Shown here: positions 11,960 through 39,427 of the stretch, in pieces
How the letters are laid out: the number at the start of each line of letters is the position of its first letter
Position numbering within the stretch: the first letter of the stretch is position 1
From: Paragordius varius
Lineage: Eukaryota > Nematomorpha
DNA length: 64,000 nucleotides
NCBI GenBank assembly: GCA_964247055.1
Contig: OZ176052.1
Span: 10,726,001-10,790,000, forward strand
Direction of reading: 5' to 3'
The notes under the pieces: model-generated
What the model was told of the DNA's origin: nothing
The model's database searches: none
The model's input: only the letters and a program-made list of their open reading frames with translations
Made by a program: the position numbers and the translations under genes

Positions 11960-14570
11960 ATGTAACCAACATAAAACCAGATTTTGCGATTTCATGTACA
12001 AAAAACTCTTTTCAATCCCTGATAATGAATTTTTAATTTTAATGGGTGATTTTAAAGCCCATTTTGGGAAGCAATACATTGCCGATATTCACGATGGTTA
12101 TGGAACTGACGATGTAAATGACAACGGATCACGTTTGATCGATTTTTTACAAAAGAGTGATTTAACAATAATAAACACTTTTTGTAAAAAACGGAATAAT
12201 CATTAAATGAGCTTGTAAACCAAAATCTATGATTGTTCCTGACAAAGAAATAGCACAGAAAACATTTCACTGTTAAAACAATATACGAACTACAGTTAAA
12301 CCACAAACTGATAGTCTTAGAAACAACCATAGCAAGTCTTACTAAAATCTCCAGAAGACAGAATCATCAGAAGATCTGACATAAGATGTTTAACTATAAA
12401 AAACTCACAGATGACACACAGAAAACGGCCAAATTTAAATCATCCATAACTGAAAAATTGGAAAATTTTTTAATCTCAGGCCCAACTTGGGAAAATATAT
12501 AAAACACTTATATCCATACAGTTGTATGTCTGGTGGGGAGGAAAAAAACAAATAAAGGTCATCCAAAAAATATCAATTCTGGTGGAATAGTGAAAAAGCA
12601 TATTAAACAGAAAAATTTGGCACATAAAATTTGGTTTAAGGTAAAGACACCGTTAAATAGAAAAATGTATCTAGAATCCAAAAGTTTATGTCGAAAAATT
12701 ATCAGGGAAGCCAAAAATGAAGAAGCTCTAAAGTATGCGACAGAAATCGATATAAAAACTAAAAACAAAATTGTATATAAATGGGCTAAAAGAAATAATA
12801 ATAATAATAACACATCCGCACCCAAATCAGTGAGAGTAAACAATGCAATAATAAATGATCCAGCTATTGTTAACAGCTAACATAACTACTTTTCAGAAAT
12901 TTTAAACCTAAAAAGATCCCATTACTACTTCTATCAAGTCAACACCTACTCAAAGCTGTGCTGAAAACCTAACAGAATCAGATATCCATACCGCTTTACT
13001 CAAAATGAAATATAAAAAACTCCCTGGCCCTTCGGAGCTCACGGTCGACATGCTTAAACTGACAGACTCTCAGATTATCGACTCATATCTAACAACTTTA
13101 TTTAACAATATAATAAAGGACGAAAAAATCCCTCCTGACTGGGAAAACAGTCATATAATTCCCATATACAAAAAACCCCCTCCTGCCCAAATCCTACCGT
13201 CTAATAAAGTTATTAGATCACACTATGAAAGTATATGAAAAAGTAATTCTCTCCAAAATCCTACCCAAATTGCATTTAAACGAAAAGCAATGCGGGTTCC
13301 GGCCAAATAAAAGTACAATAGATGCCATATTCGCGCTAAGACAACTTCAAAGCGCATACATCAAAAAATCTCCTTTATACTACGCTTTTCTTGACATGGA
13401 ACGAGCCTTTGATGCCATTCCAAGAGATCTTATACCATGGGCTCTTAGGCGTCAAGGCATTGACGAATGGTTGATAACCTCAATAATGCTCTTATACCGA
13501 AATATTAGAGCTCAAATTAAAACTCCGTTTGGACTAAGTAAAAGTTTTTTAATAAAAAATGGACTCCACCAAGGATCCATATTAAGCCCGACCCTTTCAA
13601 TGTCATTATGGAAGAAATAACTAAAGACATCGCAATCGGCATGCCATACCAAATATATGCCGATGATCTCGTAATAACATCGACATCCGAAAGCGATCTC
13701 ATAGCGAAAATTCGTTTGTGGAATGACACCCTACAAAGTTACGGACTTAAAGTCAATTCCTCCAAAACTAACATAATGTCTGATAATTACACCTCTAAAA
13801 ACCCGTGCAGCATATGTAAAAAAGAAGTTAAATCAAACTCCGTACTCTGTAATTCTTGTTTTCTATGGGTACATAAAAATAGTAATAGTCTCAAAACTCT
13901 AAATGAATACGATAAATATAAATGCTGGGGATGTTTGAATAATAATAATAATATGAATTTAACAATCAACTCAATTTCCAACCTTTGCTACTTGGGCGAT
14001 ATGATATCAGCCGGTGGCGGAATAGAACATGCAACTAAACATCGCATATCACAAATGTCGAAAAAATACCATTCGTTAAAATTAATAATAAATTGTCAAA
14101 CTACAAACTAAGTGTGCCATTTACATAACAGCCATTCGTCCCGTTTCCACATACGGATCCGAATCCTGGCCAATGTCAAAAACAAATGAATCCAAACTCA
14201 TAAACGCTGATTATTGAAAACAATATGATTCGCACGCAATCCATTTAAATTCAATTATACAGAACCCATAAACCCGTACCATATACTCAATTTCAACCCC
14301 ATCAACAACGTCATCAGAAATCTCCAGTTACAATAAGCTGGACATGTTGAAAGACGGCAAGATACCCTATTTCTTAAAATTATGAAAAATTACTCGGTTT
14401 AACTACCTGCGAAATCCGGCCGACCGCATACCTCATGGCTCAACACAACAAGAAAAAACCTCGAATCGCTTAATTAAAATCTAAAATTAGCCAGATCAAG
14501 AAAAGACTGGAAAAAACGGGTGTACCGTCATTTAATGGCAAATCCCCATACAAATAAATGAATGAATTTA
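11960..14570 (+). mobile_element. Broken non-LTR retrotransposon (LINE), 5'-truncated
   Basis: Read left to right it has: the C-terminal half of an AP-type endonuclease (LMGDFKAHFGK ... DNGSRLIDFLQKSDLTIINT, 11994-12206); a basic linker (12533-12880); reverse transcriptase from about 13005 (YKKLPGPSELTVDMLK, KQCGFRPNKSTIDAIFALRQL, YAFLDMERAFDAIPRDLI, GLHQGSILSP, YADDLVITS); a Cys-rich zinc-finger-like block (CSICKKEVKSNSVLCNSCFLW, 13804-13867, then CWGC); and the thumb/C-terminal region (LCYLGDMISAGGGIEHATKH, then YGSESWPM, GHVERRQDT and RSRKDWKKR in shifting frames to about 14560). At least four frame changes and several stops are present, so it is dead. The tail ends in AAATGAATGAATTT. The finger inside the C-terminal part and the GFRPNKST/YLGDM motifs resemble LINEs common in cnidarian and molluscan genomes; I do not assign a clade. 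Confidence 0.9.
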
Positions 14571-15243
14571 ATTATGCCAAATTAAGCGATAAGATATATG
14601 TATTTATAAATCAATTCACTATAATTATTGTTATAATAAATTTTTCATGTTCATATATAGATAAATACACAACACAAATTATATAAATAATATATTAGTT
14701 AAATTAATAATAATGCGTGTTATTACTAAGTGAATTATTTCAAAAATTTTGATCGTTTGAGCATAAAACTTTTTAACAACATTTAAAATTAATTTTTGCA
14801 GTTTTTAGTCACAATCATCTGATAAATAAGGGCTATCAGTGAAAAATGGAATGATTTGTTAACTTATGGGGGGAGGAGGGGGATTAACAGTTAAAAATGA
14901 AAGAATATAGACAAAAACGTAAAACCTAAAAGACAAATATTTTTTGAAAAGTCAAAACCACATACTTTTTTAAATTTTATAAACAATATTTATCAATATA
15001 ATTAAGTACGTTACTAATATATCTTTATCCTCTATATCGCATCTCAAAACAATGATCTTTTCACAAAAATTGTATGGTCCTTAAAAAATATTTGGCTTTT
15101 TGTTTTTGCGTTTTGTCTGTATAATTATAATTTACTGTATAATATATTTATACGCGATAAAAATTTGAATTATAAAAAGAAAACGTAACAAAAAGACATA
15201 TGTTTGTCCTGAAGTTTTTACAATTTGTCTTTATAAATTAAAT
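14571..15243. other. Intergenic between LINE tail and GAK stop codon
   Basis: AT-rich, with a G-rich patch at 14869-14882. No open frame of note; presumably the GAK 3' UTR on the minus strand. Confidence 0.5.
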
Positions 15244-28200
<12,957 letters not shown>

Positions 28201-29485
28201 ATGAATACAACGCCCTTATTTTTATGCAAACATTTCACATCTGATCATCCAAAAATATAAACAAAATCAAAAATATATTATTTATTTTGTTTCAATCATC
28301 TTTTTGATACACGGCTTTTAATAGTCATCATTTTTTTGTTTAAATTTACCCAGATTTAGTGTAAATACTCCAAAAATCTACCATTTAGATTTGAATCGAA
28401 AAATCTGATAATATATATATTATATATGTGGTAGAATTATATATCATGTTTTCTTATATTTATATCATATACTTTTTAAATTAAATAAATTATGTGCAAT
28501 AAACATAATAATAATAAAATTTTAGCAGAGATCTTCCTAAAGCGTTTTAACTACTATACATATGTTGATAAACAATTTACTCGATTTGTGCCTGTAAAAA
28601 TTTCTATTGCCCCTTTGTTATTCGCTTCCAAATCATATATATTACTTAAACTTTTTAACATAGGCGACAAAAGACAAGGGTATATAAAATGTGCAATAGG
28701 GAAATGTATGGCCATAAAATTGATGTAGCAAAACGTTTCCCGTAAAGTTTTGATAGACTCGATTCTTTGTTTGAAATAGCATTTTTCACTTAATATAAAT
28801 AGAGAGCGGGGATAACATTTACTTATCATTATCACTTCGTGATCTTTTGGGGATTTTACACTTTTAGGCGCGAAACAATTTTTTTCTGTAAAATTGTAAA
28901 AAAATCTTCATCTCAGAATTTTTCGTCGCCTATTTTTCCTATCAATAAAATACGCAACTGTGTAGTGTGAATAAAAAATTTTAATAATTAATTTTGGAAA
29001 GCTTTTAAACTGTAATTTACCACTAAATTTTTGATATTTATCGATTTTAATATCAACTGTTCGTTTCCAACTTTTGGATTTATCTGAATTCCAGACTCTA
29101 GAAACTAAAAAACTGTAAAAATCATGAGTAATTTTATCTAATACAGGAGAAGTGGGTTGAATAATTAAATTTTGCCAAAAAATCTTAAAACACTATTTTG
29201 TTTACTATTTTAATATCTGGGTCACAAACTACCGCAAAATGTCGTCGCGGACAAAAAAATTAAAATGTAATACAATGTTAGATTTATATAGTTTCATAGA
29301 TTTTCCGAAAATTGGCTAATAGGGTTATGTATTTAACATAATGTGGGGTCCCCTATCGATTGGCAATATAGAAAAAACGCTGGAACTTTTACTTTTCTAC
29401 AAACACTACCTGCAACCATGATGTATATTACATGATCTCATAGCTCATCCGTATGGTTGCTTCAAAGCCACATTGGGTTAGTTAA
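28201..29485. other. Intergenic, GAK upstream region
   Basis: Upstream of the GAK start codon. Two overlapping open frames on opposite strands (28492-28728 and 28554-28835) show no domain and look like chance. It should contain the GAK promoter; no motif is convincing. Confidence 0.55.
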
Positions 29486-30050
29486 CACTTGGATACAACA
29501 CATCATTTTAGTCCTTCGATTCAAATTGGGCTAGTTAAATACTCCAGGCCTGTTTAAAATTAAATTCTTTAAAAACATGGAAGGAATCGAAACCATAGCA
29601 AAATTTTGCACTTATATAACATTTAACCGAAATATATAAAATTTATTCAAAAATACTTGATATTACTTATTTGAAGCTAAAAACGAAAGGTAAAAATTTA
29701 GTCAACGTGACATGTGTGCAGTAGTAAAATTGAAAAATAATACAAAATAAACCGCTTTTTCTTTTTCTATCAATGTTAGATATAATTTATATAAAAATTA
29801 GCTTTAATTTTACCCTTAAAATTAAATGGAGGCGATATTTTGCAAAAATTTTGAAAAATAAAAATGGCGTCGAGAGATAGTTTGACATGGAACTTTTTTT
29901 TCAAAACAAAATTTTAATTAAATATTTTGGCATACTATATATAATTTTTATTAGAATAGAAGCATAAATTTAAATTGGGACCGTTTCCTTCAGTAGTTTT
30001 TTAAAAATCCTAGTCTGGGGTATTTAGAGACCCCAATTTGAATCGAAGTG
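29486..30050 (+). mobile_element. TTAA-flanked MITE (copy C)
   Basis: Best-preserved copy: TTAA at 29482-29485 and 30051-30054 flank a 565-bp element with imperfect terminal inverted repeats CACTTGGATACAA / CACTTCGATTCAA. A second inverted pair lies inside (CTTCGATTCAAATTGGG near the left, TCTGGGG...CCCCAATTTGAATCG at the right). No coding frame. Confidence 0.9.
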
Positions 30051-31027
30051 TTAAAAAAACCATGAGCCCTACTTAAAAGTTGTATAAAAAAGAGTGAAAC
30101 TAAATTTTTTATTATTACGCGGGGAATAACTAAAACCTTTTCTTTATATAGTCTAAATATATCATTATTCTTTTAATTCCAAGTAATTTTATATGACATC
30201 GCATTATACAGAGGTGCAGCACTACCCAATGGGTAATAGAAAAAATGTAGGGCAAAACTTTTGACTTTACGGGAATACCTAATATTGATTTTAAATAGCC
30301 ATCGCGGGAATCGCTTCAAAAGTTTGTACTTTGTTTTTTTGCAAAAAAAATCATGAAGGAGAGCGGAAAAATACATGGGCTAATATTCAATAATGTGGAT
30401 TTACTATATTCGTTACATTCGGAAAAAAAGTATTTATTATCCAATTTGAATAGGCTACATCTTTTACGGAAAATTGTCTCAAAGACAGGATTTTTGGTTT
30501 AAAACTTAGAAAGCTAGAAGAATTATTTTAAATCCAAAAACTATATCATGATCAACATGATCTATTTAATTTATAGGCGCTTAATTAAAAATCCATAAGG
30601 ATCATTATAAGAGGGTCTACTGCACAAATTATTTGATTGGAAATTACTTCAGTATTGATAAGACTTCATTAAATTTAATATTTCCAATACTTAAAATTTT
30701 CAAAGATAAAATGTATTTTTGGAAAATAATTTTAATCCAATCTTATATTTAGTTTGATAGTCATTCACCTGATTATGCCCCTGATAATGACGTCTAACCT
30801 TTTTATTAAAAAATGATGATTCCCAAACCCAAAATTTTTTACATACAAATATATAAATATATATATTGAGTCGATAATATGACCCTAGAAAACAGTGTAC
30901 TAAATTTTTATTAAATCCATTTTTGTGCATGCAATATAAAATATTCACATATATTTAATGGTGGTTAATTTAGTGATAAAAAATGATAAAATCTTTTGTT
31001 CATGATAGAAGCGTTACACGTGTTGAT
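30051..31027. other. Intergenic, no gene seen
   Basis: AT-rich DNA between MITE copy C and the stop codon of the Lys/Glu-rich gene. Short frames at 30173-30376 and 30700-30948 have no recognisable content. Confidence 0.55.
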
Positions 31028-34000
31028 TTACATTTTTATATGGATGACACGACCCTTATTATTGGTCAATTTCATGCACTTTTTCGATGAAGATGATGAA
31101 CTTGATTCCGATTTCTCTTTGGATTTTTCCTCTTTCTCCTTTTTTTTCTCTTCCTCGTATTTCTTTTTTGCCATTTCTTTTTTCTTATGTTTCTGTATTA
31201 AAATATATTTATTTGATTGGGTTTAATTCATTATAATTTTGAATATAATTTGTTTACAGTATGATTAAATATACATTACTAGATTTAAATTAGAATATGC
31301 ATTTTAATGGTTGCTAATTTCACATTATAGTTGGGTGATTGCAACACAGTAGTGTATGGAAAAAACAACAAAATGTTGAATAAACAATATTTTTTCTTTC
31401 TTTTTTTCATACATTACTGTGTTGCCAATTGCCCAACTATAGTGTGAAATAAGCAATCATAAAAATGCATACTGTATATAATGTCAGATAACACTTTTAT
31501 GCCATTAATATCGCCTTTGTTTTATGGCTATCTAGCAATAATAACTAATGAAACTAGCCATGTATAATTAATCATACTGTAATATTCATATAATTTTATA
31601 AAAATTGATTTATAAAAATATAAGTAAAAAGACCTTAATAATAATCACCTTTTCCTTTTCTTCTTCACTTTCTCTCCTACGCCGTTTTTTAAGAATTATA
31701 ACATCTCTTTTATTTTTTCCAATCGCTAAATCACCATCAATTCCATTTATAAAAGCGGGCATCAGCGAGTTTTCCTCCTGAATTTTGCTTGTTGCTAAGC
31801 TTCGCCCTTGCACACGTTTTAAGGGAGTTAAGAACAACAAAATCTAATATATGGAGAATAAAAAAACGAAATCGTATCAGAGTTGCTTATGTACGAACAT
31901 ATTTTTTTTCCATTTGCTAATTATTAAATCTTTATTTTGCTGTATTACGGGTTAAAATTGAACTTTTTTATTAATATACCATTAACACCTCAAATTCACT
32001 CTTGAACAATTCAAATTCAACCCCTAATGATTCAAGTTCACCTTAAAATAAATTATTTGTTTTTTAAAATTAAAAAAACCTATATATATATTCTGTTTAA
32101 GCAATTTTGTTTAAATAATACTTAAAAAATAATAAATCACTCCATAAAGATATATTTTATATTAATGATTAGCCCGAAAACACATAATTTATTTTTGGGG
32201 TGAATTTGAATTGTAAATGGTATATATTAAACAGTATTATTGGATATAAAGGTATTAATTTGGTGAATAGAGAAAAATTAAAGAAGATATGTGAGGTTAG
32301 ATTATTTTTCTAGTTGAATTGATAATATAATGTCATTTAGACAAGTTTATAATTTTTGATATTTAAGTCTCTATTCATCATTTAAAATACCCTTATAACC
32401 AAGAATATTTCGAAAGTTTAGTTGCAGTTATATTTTATTTCAAAAATTTTGTAATTCTATTTTTATAAATTCTGTAATGAAAAAATGATTAAAAGCAATT
32501 TTAAAATATTTTAAACAATTAAAACAAATAACAGGGGTATTTACCAATATAATCTTTATAGAATTTTTCAGCATTGTTCCGATTTTAAAAAAATTTGTAA
32601 AATTCAAAAATATTATTCTATAACTATTAATTTCGTATTTATATACCTTGTGAAACTGCCTGAGTGTTATTTTTGGCTAAAATATTTCCATTAGTTAAAT
32701 CAATTTTAATATTTTTTACCTTTAAGTTTGATATTGAATAAAAAAACCAATTTCCCATTGTCATATTGTTGAAAAAATAGTGGCACATTTCCTAAAAATC
32801 CTTTATTACCGTTTTTACAATTAATTAAAAGTTGTGTTTGTGTGCAAAATTATTGCTTCAGGAAACAACATTTTAAATAAAAAGCACAATATATAGACAA
32901 AGATAAATATCTTTTTGTAATTAATAAAATGTAAAAAGTCAAGTTAATTTGATGAAACAAATAAATATATTTTAGTTTTTTTCCTAATTTTTAAATCATA
33001 TACTCGGGGTAAATTTAAGGAATTTCAACATCCAGTTGACGGGTAAAATATTGATGAATTTGCTAGCTGGTACCATATTATACCATTTGCATTTCAAGAG
33101 TGTCCTTGAATACTTCAAGTTGGTCTTAAACAGTAGAATTTGGTCCTTGAACAGTTCAAGTTGGTCCTTGAATAGTTCAAGTTGGTCCTTGAACAGTTCA
33201 AGTTGGTCCATGAACATTTCAAATTGGTCCTTGAACACTTTAAGTTGGTCCTTTGACTTTTTTGTTTTGTTTTTAACTTTTATCAATCAAATCGTAAATA
33301 ATTCATCTATTTTATTGTTTTAACCTATTTTCTATTATTTAACATAAATTTTAAATTGATATCAACTTTAAATCTTTGAGAAACCGTTTATCTTTATTAA
33401 TTTCTTAAAATAATTTTGGATATTTATAAGATTTTAACATGAAATGAAAAAATATGTAAGTTTTCTGGGTTATTAATTAAAATTTTTCATTAAAAACCTT
33501 TAAAAGTCAATAATTTTGTTCAATTGAAAAAAAAAGTTTGAAACAAAAAAGTGGTTTTTAAATAAAAATTTTTATTTTTAAATGAATAAATATATAATAA
33601 ATAAAGAAAATTAGGTTAATAAATAATAAAATAAAAAAATAAATGCAAAAATTATGGTTAAATCAAAATCTATAAATTTTAGGGACCAACTTGAAGTGTT
33701 CAAGGACCAACATGAATTGTTCAAGGACCAACTTAAACTGTTCAAGGACCAACTTGAACTATTCAAGGACCAACTTGAACTGTTCAAGGACCAACTTGAG
33801 CTGTTCAAGGACCAACTTGAACTGTTCAAGGACCAACTTGAGCTGTTCAAGGACCAACTTGAAGTGTTCAAGGACACTCTTGAAGTGCAAATGATATATT
33901 CTACAACTTTTTATTTATCATAATTTGCAATTTTTTTCGCTTTAATTGATATATTTTTAAATCCGCTCAAACGTGTAAAATAATCCCGATTATAAAATAT

Positions 34001-34607
34001 ACTATAAATAAATCTTCAATAGGGTTAATTAAAAATAATTGACCAATATGAAAAAACAAACGAGATTTTAACAACCTTCTTTAGTTGTGCTATGTCATTT
34101 GACGTGTTACAGTCAGCAAATGATAAAAAAAATTAAAATTGGCCTGTATTACTTATAGTATCTTACATCAGAAACATTGAAATTAATGGTAAAATATTTT
34201 CATTTTGATAGCGGAAGTAAATTTCAATAATAATGAATGATAAGTTTGCTAATATAAAAACGTTTGCGACCCGCGAAAAATTTGGAAATCGCCAAATAGA
34301 TACGAAATTCATAATTTGCAACAATAGGCTCACCAAAGCAAAATTGATATTTCTTGAACTAATTTTTGAATACTTTCAAATTGGCAACTAGCTAGCAAAA
34401 ATTTATGAAATAAGCAGTTATATATGTTGGCAATCTTTTTACAGTCTTGTGTTAAAAGTTTAATAAAATAATTATATTAATACCGATATATTTTTTGGAT
34501 TCGGCGTACAAATTCATTTGTGTTGCATACCCGGTCCACTCCTGGTTGTTTTTCCATTCTACCTCTTTAAACTCCGTAGGAATATATTTGGACAAAGAGA
34601 TTAATAA
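31028..34607 (-). CDS. Unrecognised protein with Lys/Glu-rich C-terminus; 5' end not found
   Basis: Four exons join in phase: 34484-34607 (LLISLSKYIPTEFKEVEWKN ... LYAESKKYI), 32720-32791 (GNVPLFFQQYDNGKLVF...), 31649-31806 (GRSLATSKIQEENSLMPAFI ... KRRRRESEEEKEK) and 31028-31192 (KHKKKEMAKKKYEEEKKKEK ... SSSSSSKK, ending NKGRVIHIKM). Together they give 172 residues. A start exon should lie right of 34607 but I could not place it. The C-terminus is a charged, probably helical or nuclear-localising tail; the first half looks globular. The acceptor of the third exon could instead be at 31843 (in-frame, adding LLFLTPLKRVQ) with a different upstream join. I do not recognise the family. Three transposon-like elements sit in its two large introns. 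That the exons form one gene is inferred from phase and direction only. Confidence 0.5.
31297..31470. mobile_element. Foldback MITE with about 68-bp arms
   Basis: The left arm (ATGCATTTTAATGGTTGCTA ... CAGTAGTGTATG) is the imperfect inverse of the right arm ending AAAAATGCAT, with a spacer of some 35 bp. No coding capacity. The inner end of the arms (GGCAACACAGTAATGTATG on one strand) resembles the arms of the element at 51418-51583. It lies in an intron of the unrecognised gene. Confidence 0.82.
31977..32222. mobile_element. Palindromic MITE, TACCATTTACA family (copy 2)
   Basis: Begins TACCATTAACACCTCAAATT and ends TGAATTGTAAATGGTATA. At the left are three 21-bp-type units (TTCAAATTCACTCTTGAACAA and variants), and in the centre TTAGCCCGAAAACACATAAT as in the other copies. 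Confidence 0.8.
33081..33895. mobile_element. Foldback element with opposed 21-bp tandem arrays
   Basis: The left end TACCATTTGCATTTCAAGAG and the right end, inverted (TATCATTTGCACTTCAAGAG), match closely. Each continues inward as a tandem array of the 21-mer TTCAAGTTGGTCCTTGAACA: about six to seven units on the left (about 33108-33250) and about nine on the right (about 33684-33875), in opposite orientation, separated by some 430 bp of AT-rich sequence. The outer ends match the TACCATTTACA MITE family. All three frames of the array are open, giving heptads such as FKDQLEL or SSWSLNS; I regard these as artefacts of the repeat. Confidence 0.85.
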
Positions 34608-34929
34608 CTGCACATAATTGGATTTAGATATGATTAAGACACAATTTTAAATGTTCTTTTAAAAACAGTAATTAAAACTGATGAGGATTAGCTCAAGAGA
34701 TATAAAACCAGGTTTTATTATAGAATATGAATGGTTTTATATATTTCCTAAAAAAAATTCTAAACCAACATCCATTTTATATTCTAATAGGAAAGCTCGT
34801 TTACCGTCATTATTTAATTGTAATGGTTATCAAAAAATTTGGATTTTTATTTAAAATCCATCAAAAAATGATTTTTCACTAATATATATGTATATACATT
34901 TAAAATTAAGATATTAATAAAAGTTTCAT

Positions 34930-37733
<2,804 letters not shown>

Positions 37734-39427
37734 AATTAACAGTATTAATTGATAAATAAAAATAAAAGTCCTCTCATTACGTAATATAACCACCTATATC
37801 ATATCATTTTTACGATTTAGAGTAAGTGTTGCATATATAACTTCAAAGTACCTGTTGATAAAAAATTTATTAATGTTATAATGAAAACAATAATTGTTTA
37901 TGTTTGTTTACGCATTTTCTAAGGAAATACTTTACTGATTCATAAAATTTCATATATTAAGAGCTATGGCGAAACTATGCTCTGACACAAACAAATATTG
38001 AAATCGATTCAAAAGTTTTAATTCTTTATTTTTTGTTTTAAATTTAAATTAGTCGGGAACATTTTAATTTCACCTTTAAACATTCCAATTTCATCTTAAT
38101 ACTTTAAATATGTGTTTTTGGGCTGATCCTGCTCATTATTGATTTAAAATACTTCTTTATGGCAACTTTCAATATTATGTTAATTTTAAACAAAAATAAA
38201 TTTTTTAATAAGTATAATAAGTAATCTTTAATTTTCAAAGACACAAATTAATGTTTAAGGTCAATTAGAAATGTTAAAATGTGAATTAGGAATAGTCGAG
38301 GGTGGTTTCGAATTGTTCTAGGGTGAACTTGAGGTGTTGTAAACTTTGCATAATTAAATAAGGGCTAATTACTAACACAATTACCAACGGTTGTTATTCA
38401 ATTATAGCTTCACGGGGTCTAACTCGCACATAAAATATAAAACTGTAATAATTTTTTTTGGCAAAATGACTATGGAATACGCAAGTTTTACAATAAAATG
38501 TTAATTTGATATGAAAAAATATAGTTATTTTTAAATTTTAAAACATATGTTGGAAAGTTAATTTTTTGAATTTAACAATTTTTTTAAGTCTTCCGCTAAA
38601 ATTAATAGTTATGTTTTGCAAAATCAGCCAATTAAAATTAGTGGTTATTTTGTTTATATAAAAATCCTACATCAAAATTCCACCTACCGAGTAGTTTGTA
38701 AATAAAGATCGATTATCTACCCATAATATATAATCGCGGATTGCAAAGCCATTCAAGCTCGGAACCTCTGATCTAAATGACCTTTTTTCTCCCTTAAAAT
38801 ATAATCTACCATATAAATGTCCGAATCAATCATAATTTCGTCCTTTTAATTAAACACCCCCAAAGAAAATTAATTACAATAAATTATTTTTTCCATTTCA
38901 AGGTTTTATTAAAAATAGTTTTAGATTCATAACAATAACACTTAAATATTTAAAATTTACAAGTTTCAATCTAAAAACAATCCATTACTATGAATAAATT
39001 GAATTTTACAATATAAATATTGATACATTAGCACCTCATCAATACTATAAAAAATAAGATAAAAACATAACGATAATTACTTTGTTCAATTGTCCATACA
39101 AAATTGTAGTTTTGCGTGTGCCAAAATTACCTCAAAAATTGTGACGCAGTTATAACTCTAGTTAGATTATCCTATATGAAAGATACTGACCACACATACG
39201 TATTTTTTGTGAGCTACATAAAAAATTACCTGTAAATTACTTTATTTTACATTTCAATGAATATAAAACACTGTTTCCTTTCCAGATTTTCAAGGTCAAC
39301 GCTATTGAAAAACAAATAGCCTTACAGAATATAATTTAGCCATAAACAGATACAAGCAGATATAAAGTCCAGTGTACATCAATGATATTTCATTTTTAAT
39401 ATTTCTATATTTGAGACAACTAATATC
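37734..39427. other. Intergenic between divergent protease and serpin genes
   Basis: About 1.7 kb that must contain both promoters. The only structure seen is a diverged member of the TACCATTTACA MITE group at about 38040-38345. No open frame with a recognisable product. Confidence 0.6.
38040..38345. mobile_element. Diverged member of the 21-bp-repeat MITE group
   Basis: Left part AACATTTTAATTTCACCTTT, and right part with GAATTGTTCTAGGGTGAACT in opposite orientation. The terminal TACCATTT motif is not recognisable. Placement rests on the inverted ATTTCACC/GGTGAA units and the central GGGCTGAT block only. Confidence 0.45.

Noticed and set aside
12052-12843. Minus-strand open frames in the LINE
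   Set aside because: Antisense of the endonuclease and linker regions, which have recognisable LINE motifs on the plus strand.
28492-28835. Overlapping open frames on both strands upstream of GAK
   Set aside because: No domain, no splice context, AT-driven composition; each shadows the other.
33096-33252. Regular short direct repeats, reminiscent of a CRISPR array
   Set aside because: Units are head to tail without spacers, in a eukaryotic intron, and mirrored by an inverted array 430 bp away.
33611-33923. Open frames encoding FKDQLEL and SSWSLNS heptads (both strands), which look like coiled-coil genes
   Set aside because: They are translations of a 21-bp tandem repeat, open in several frames and on both strands, inside a foldback element with no splice or start context.
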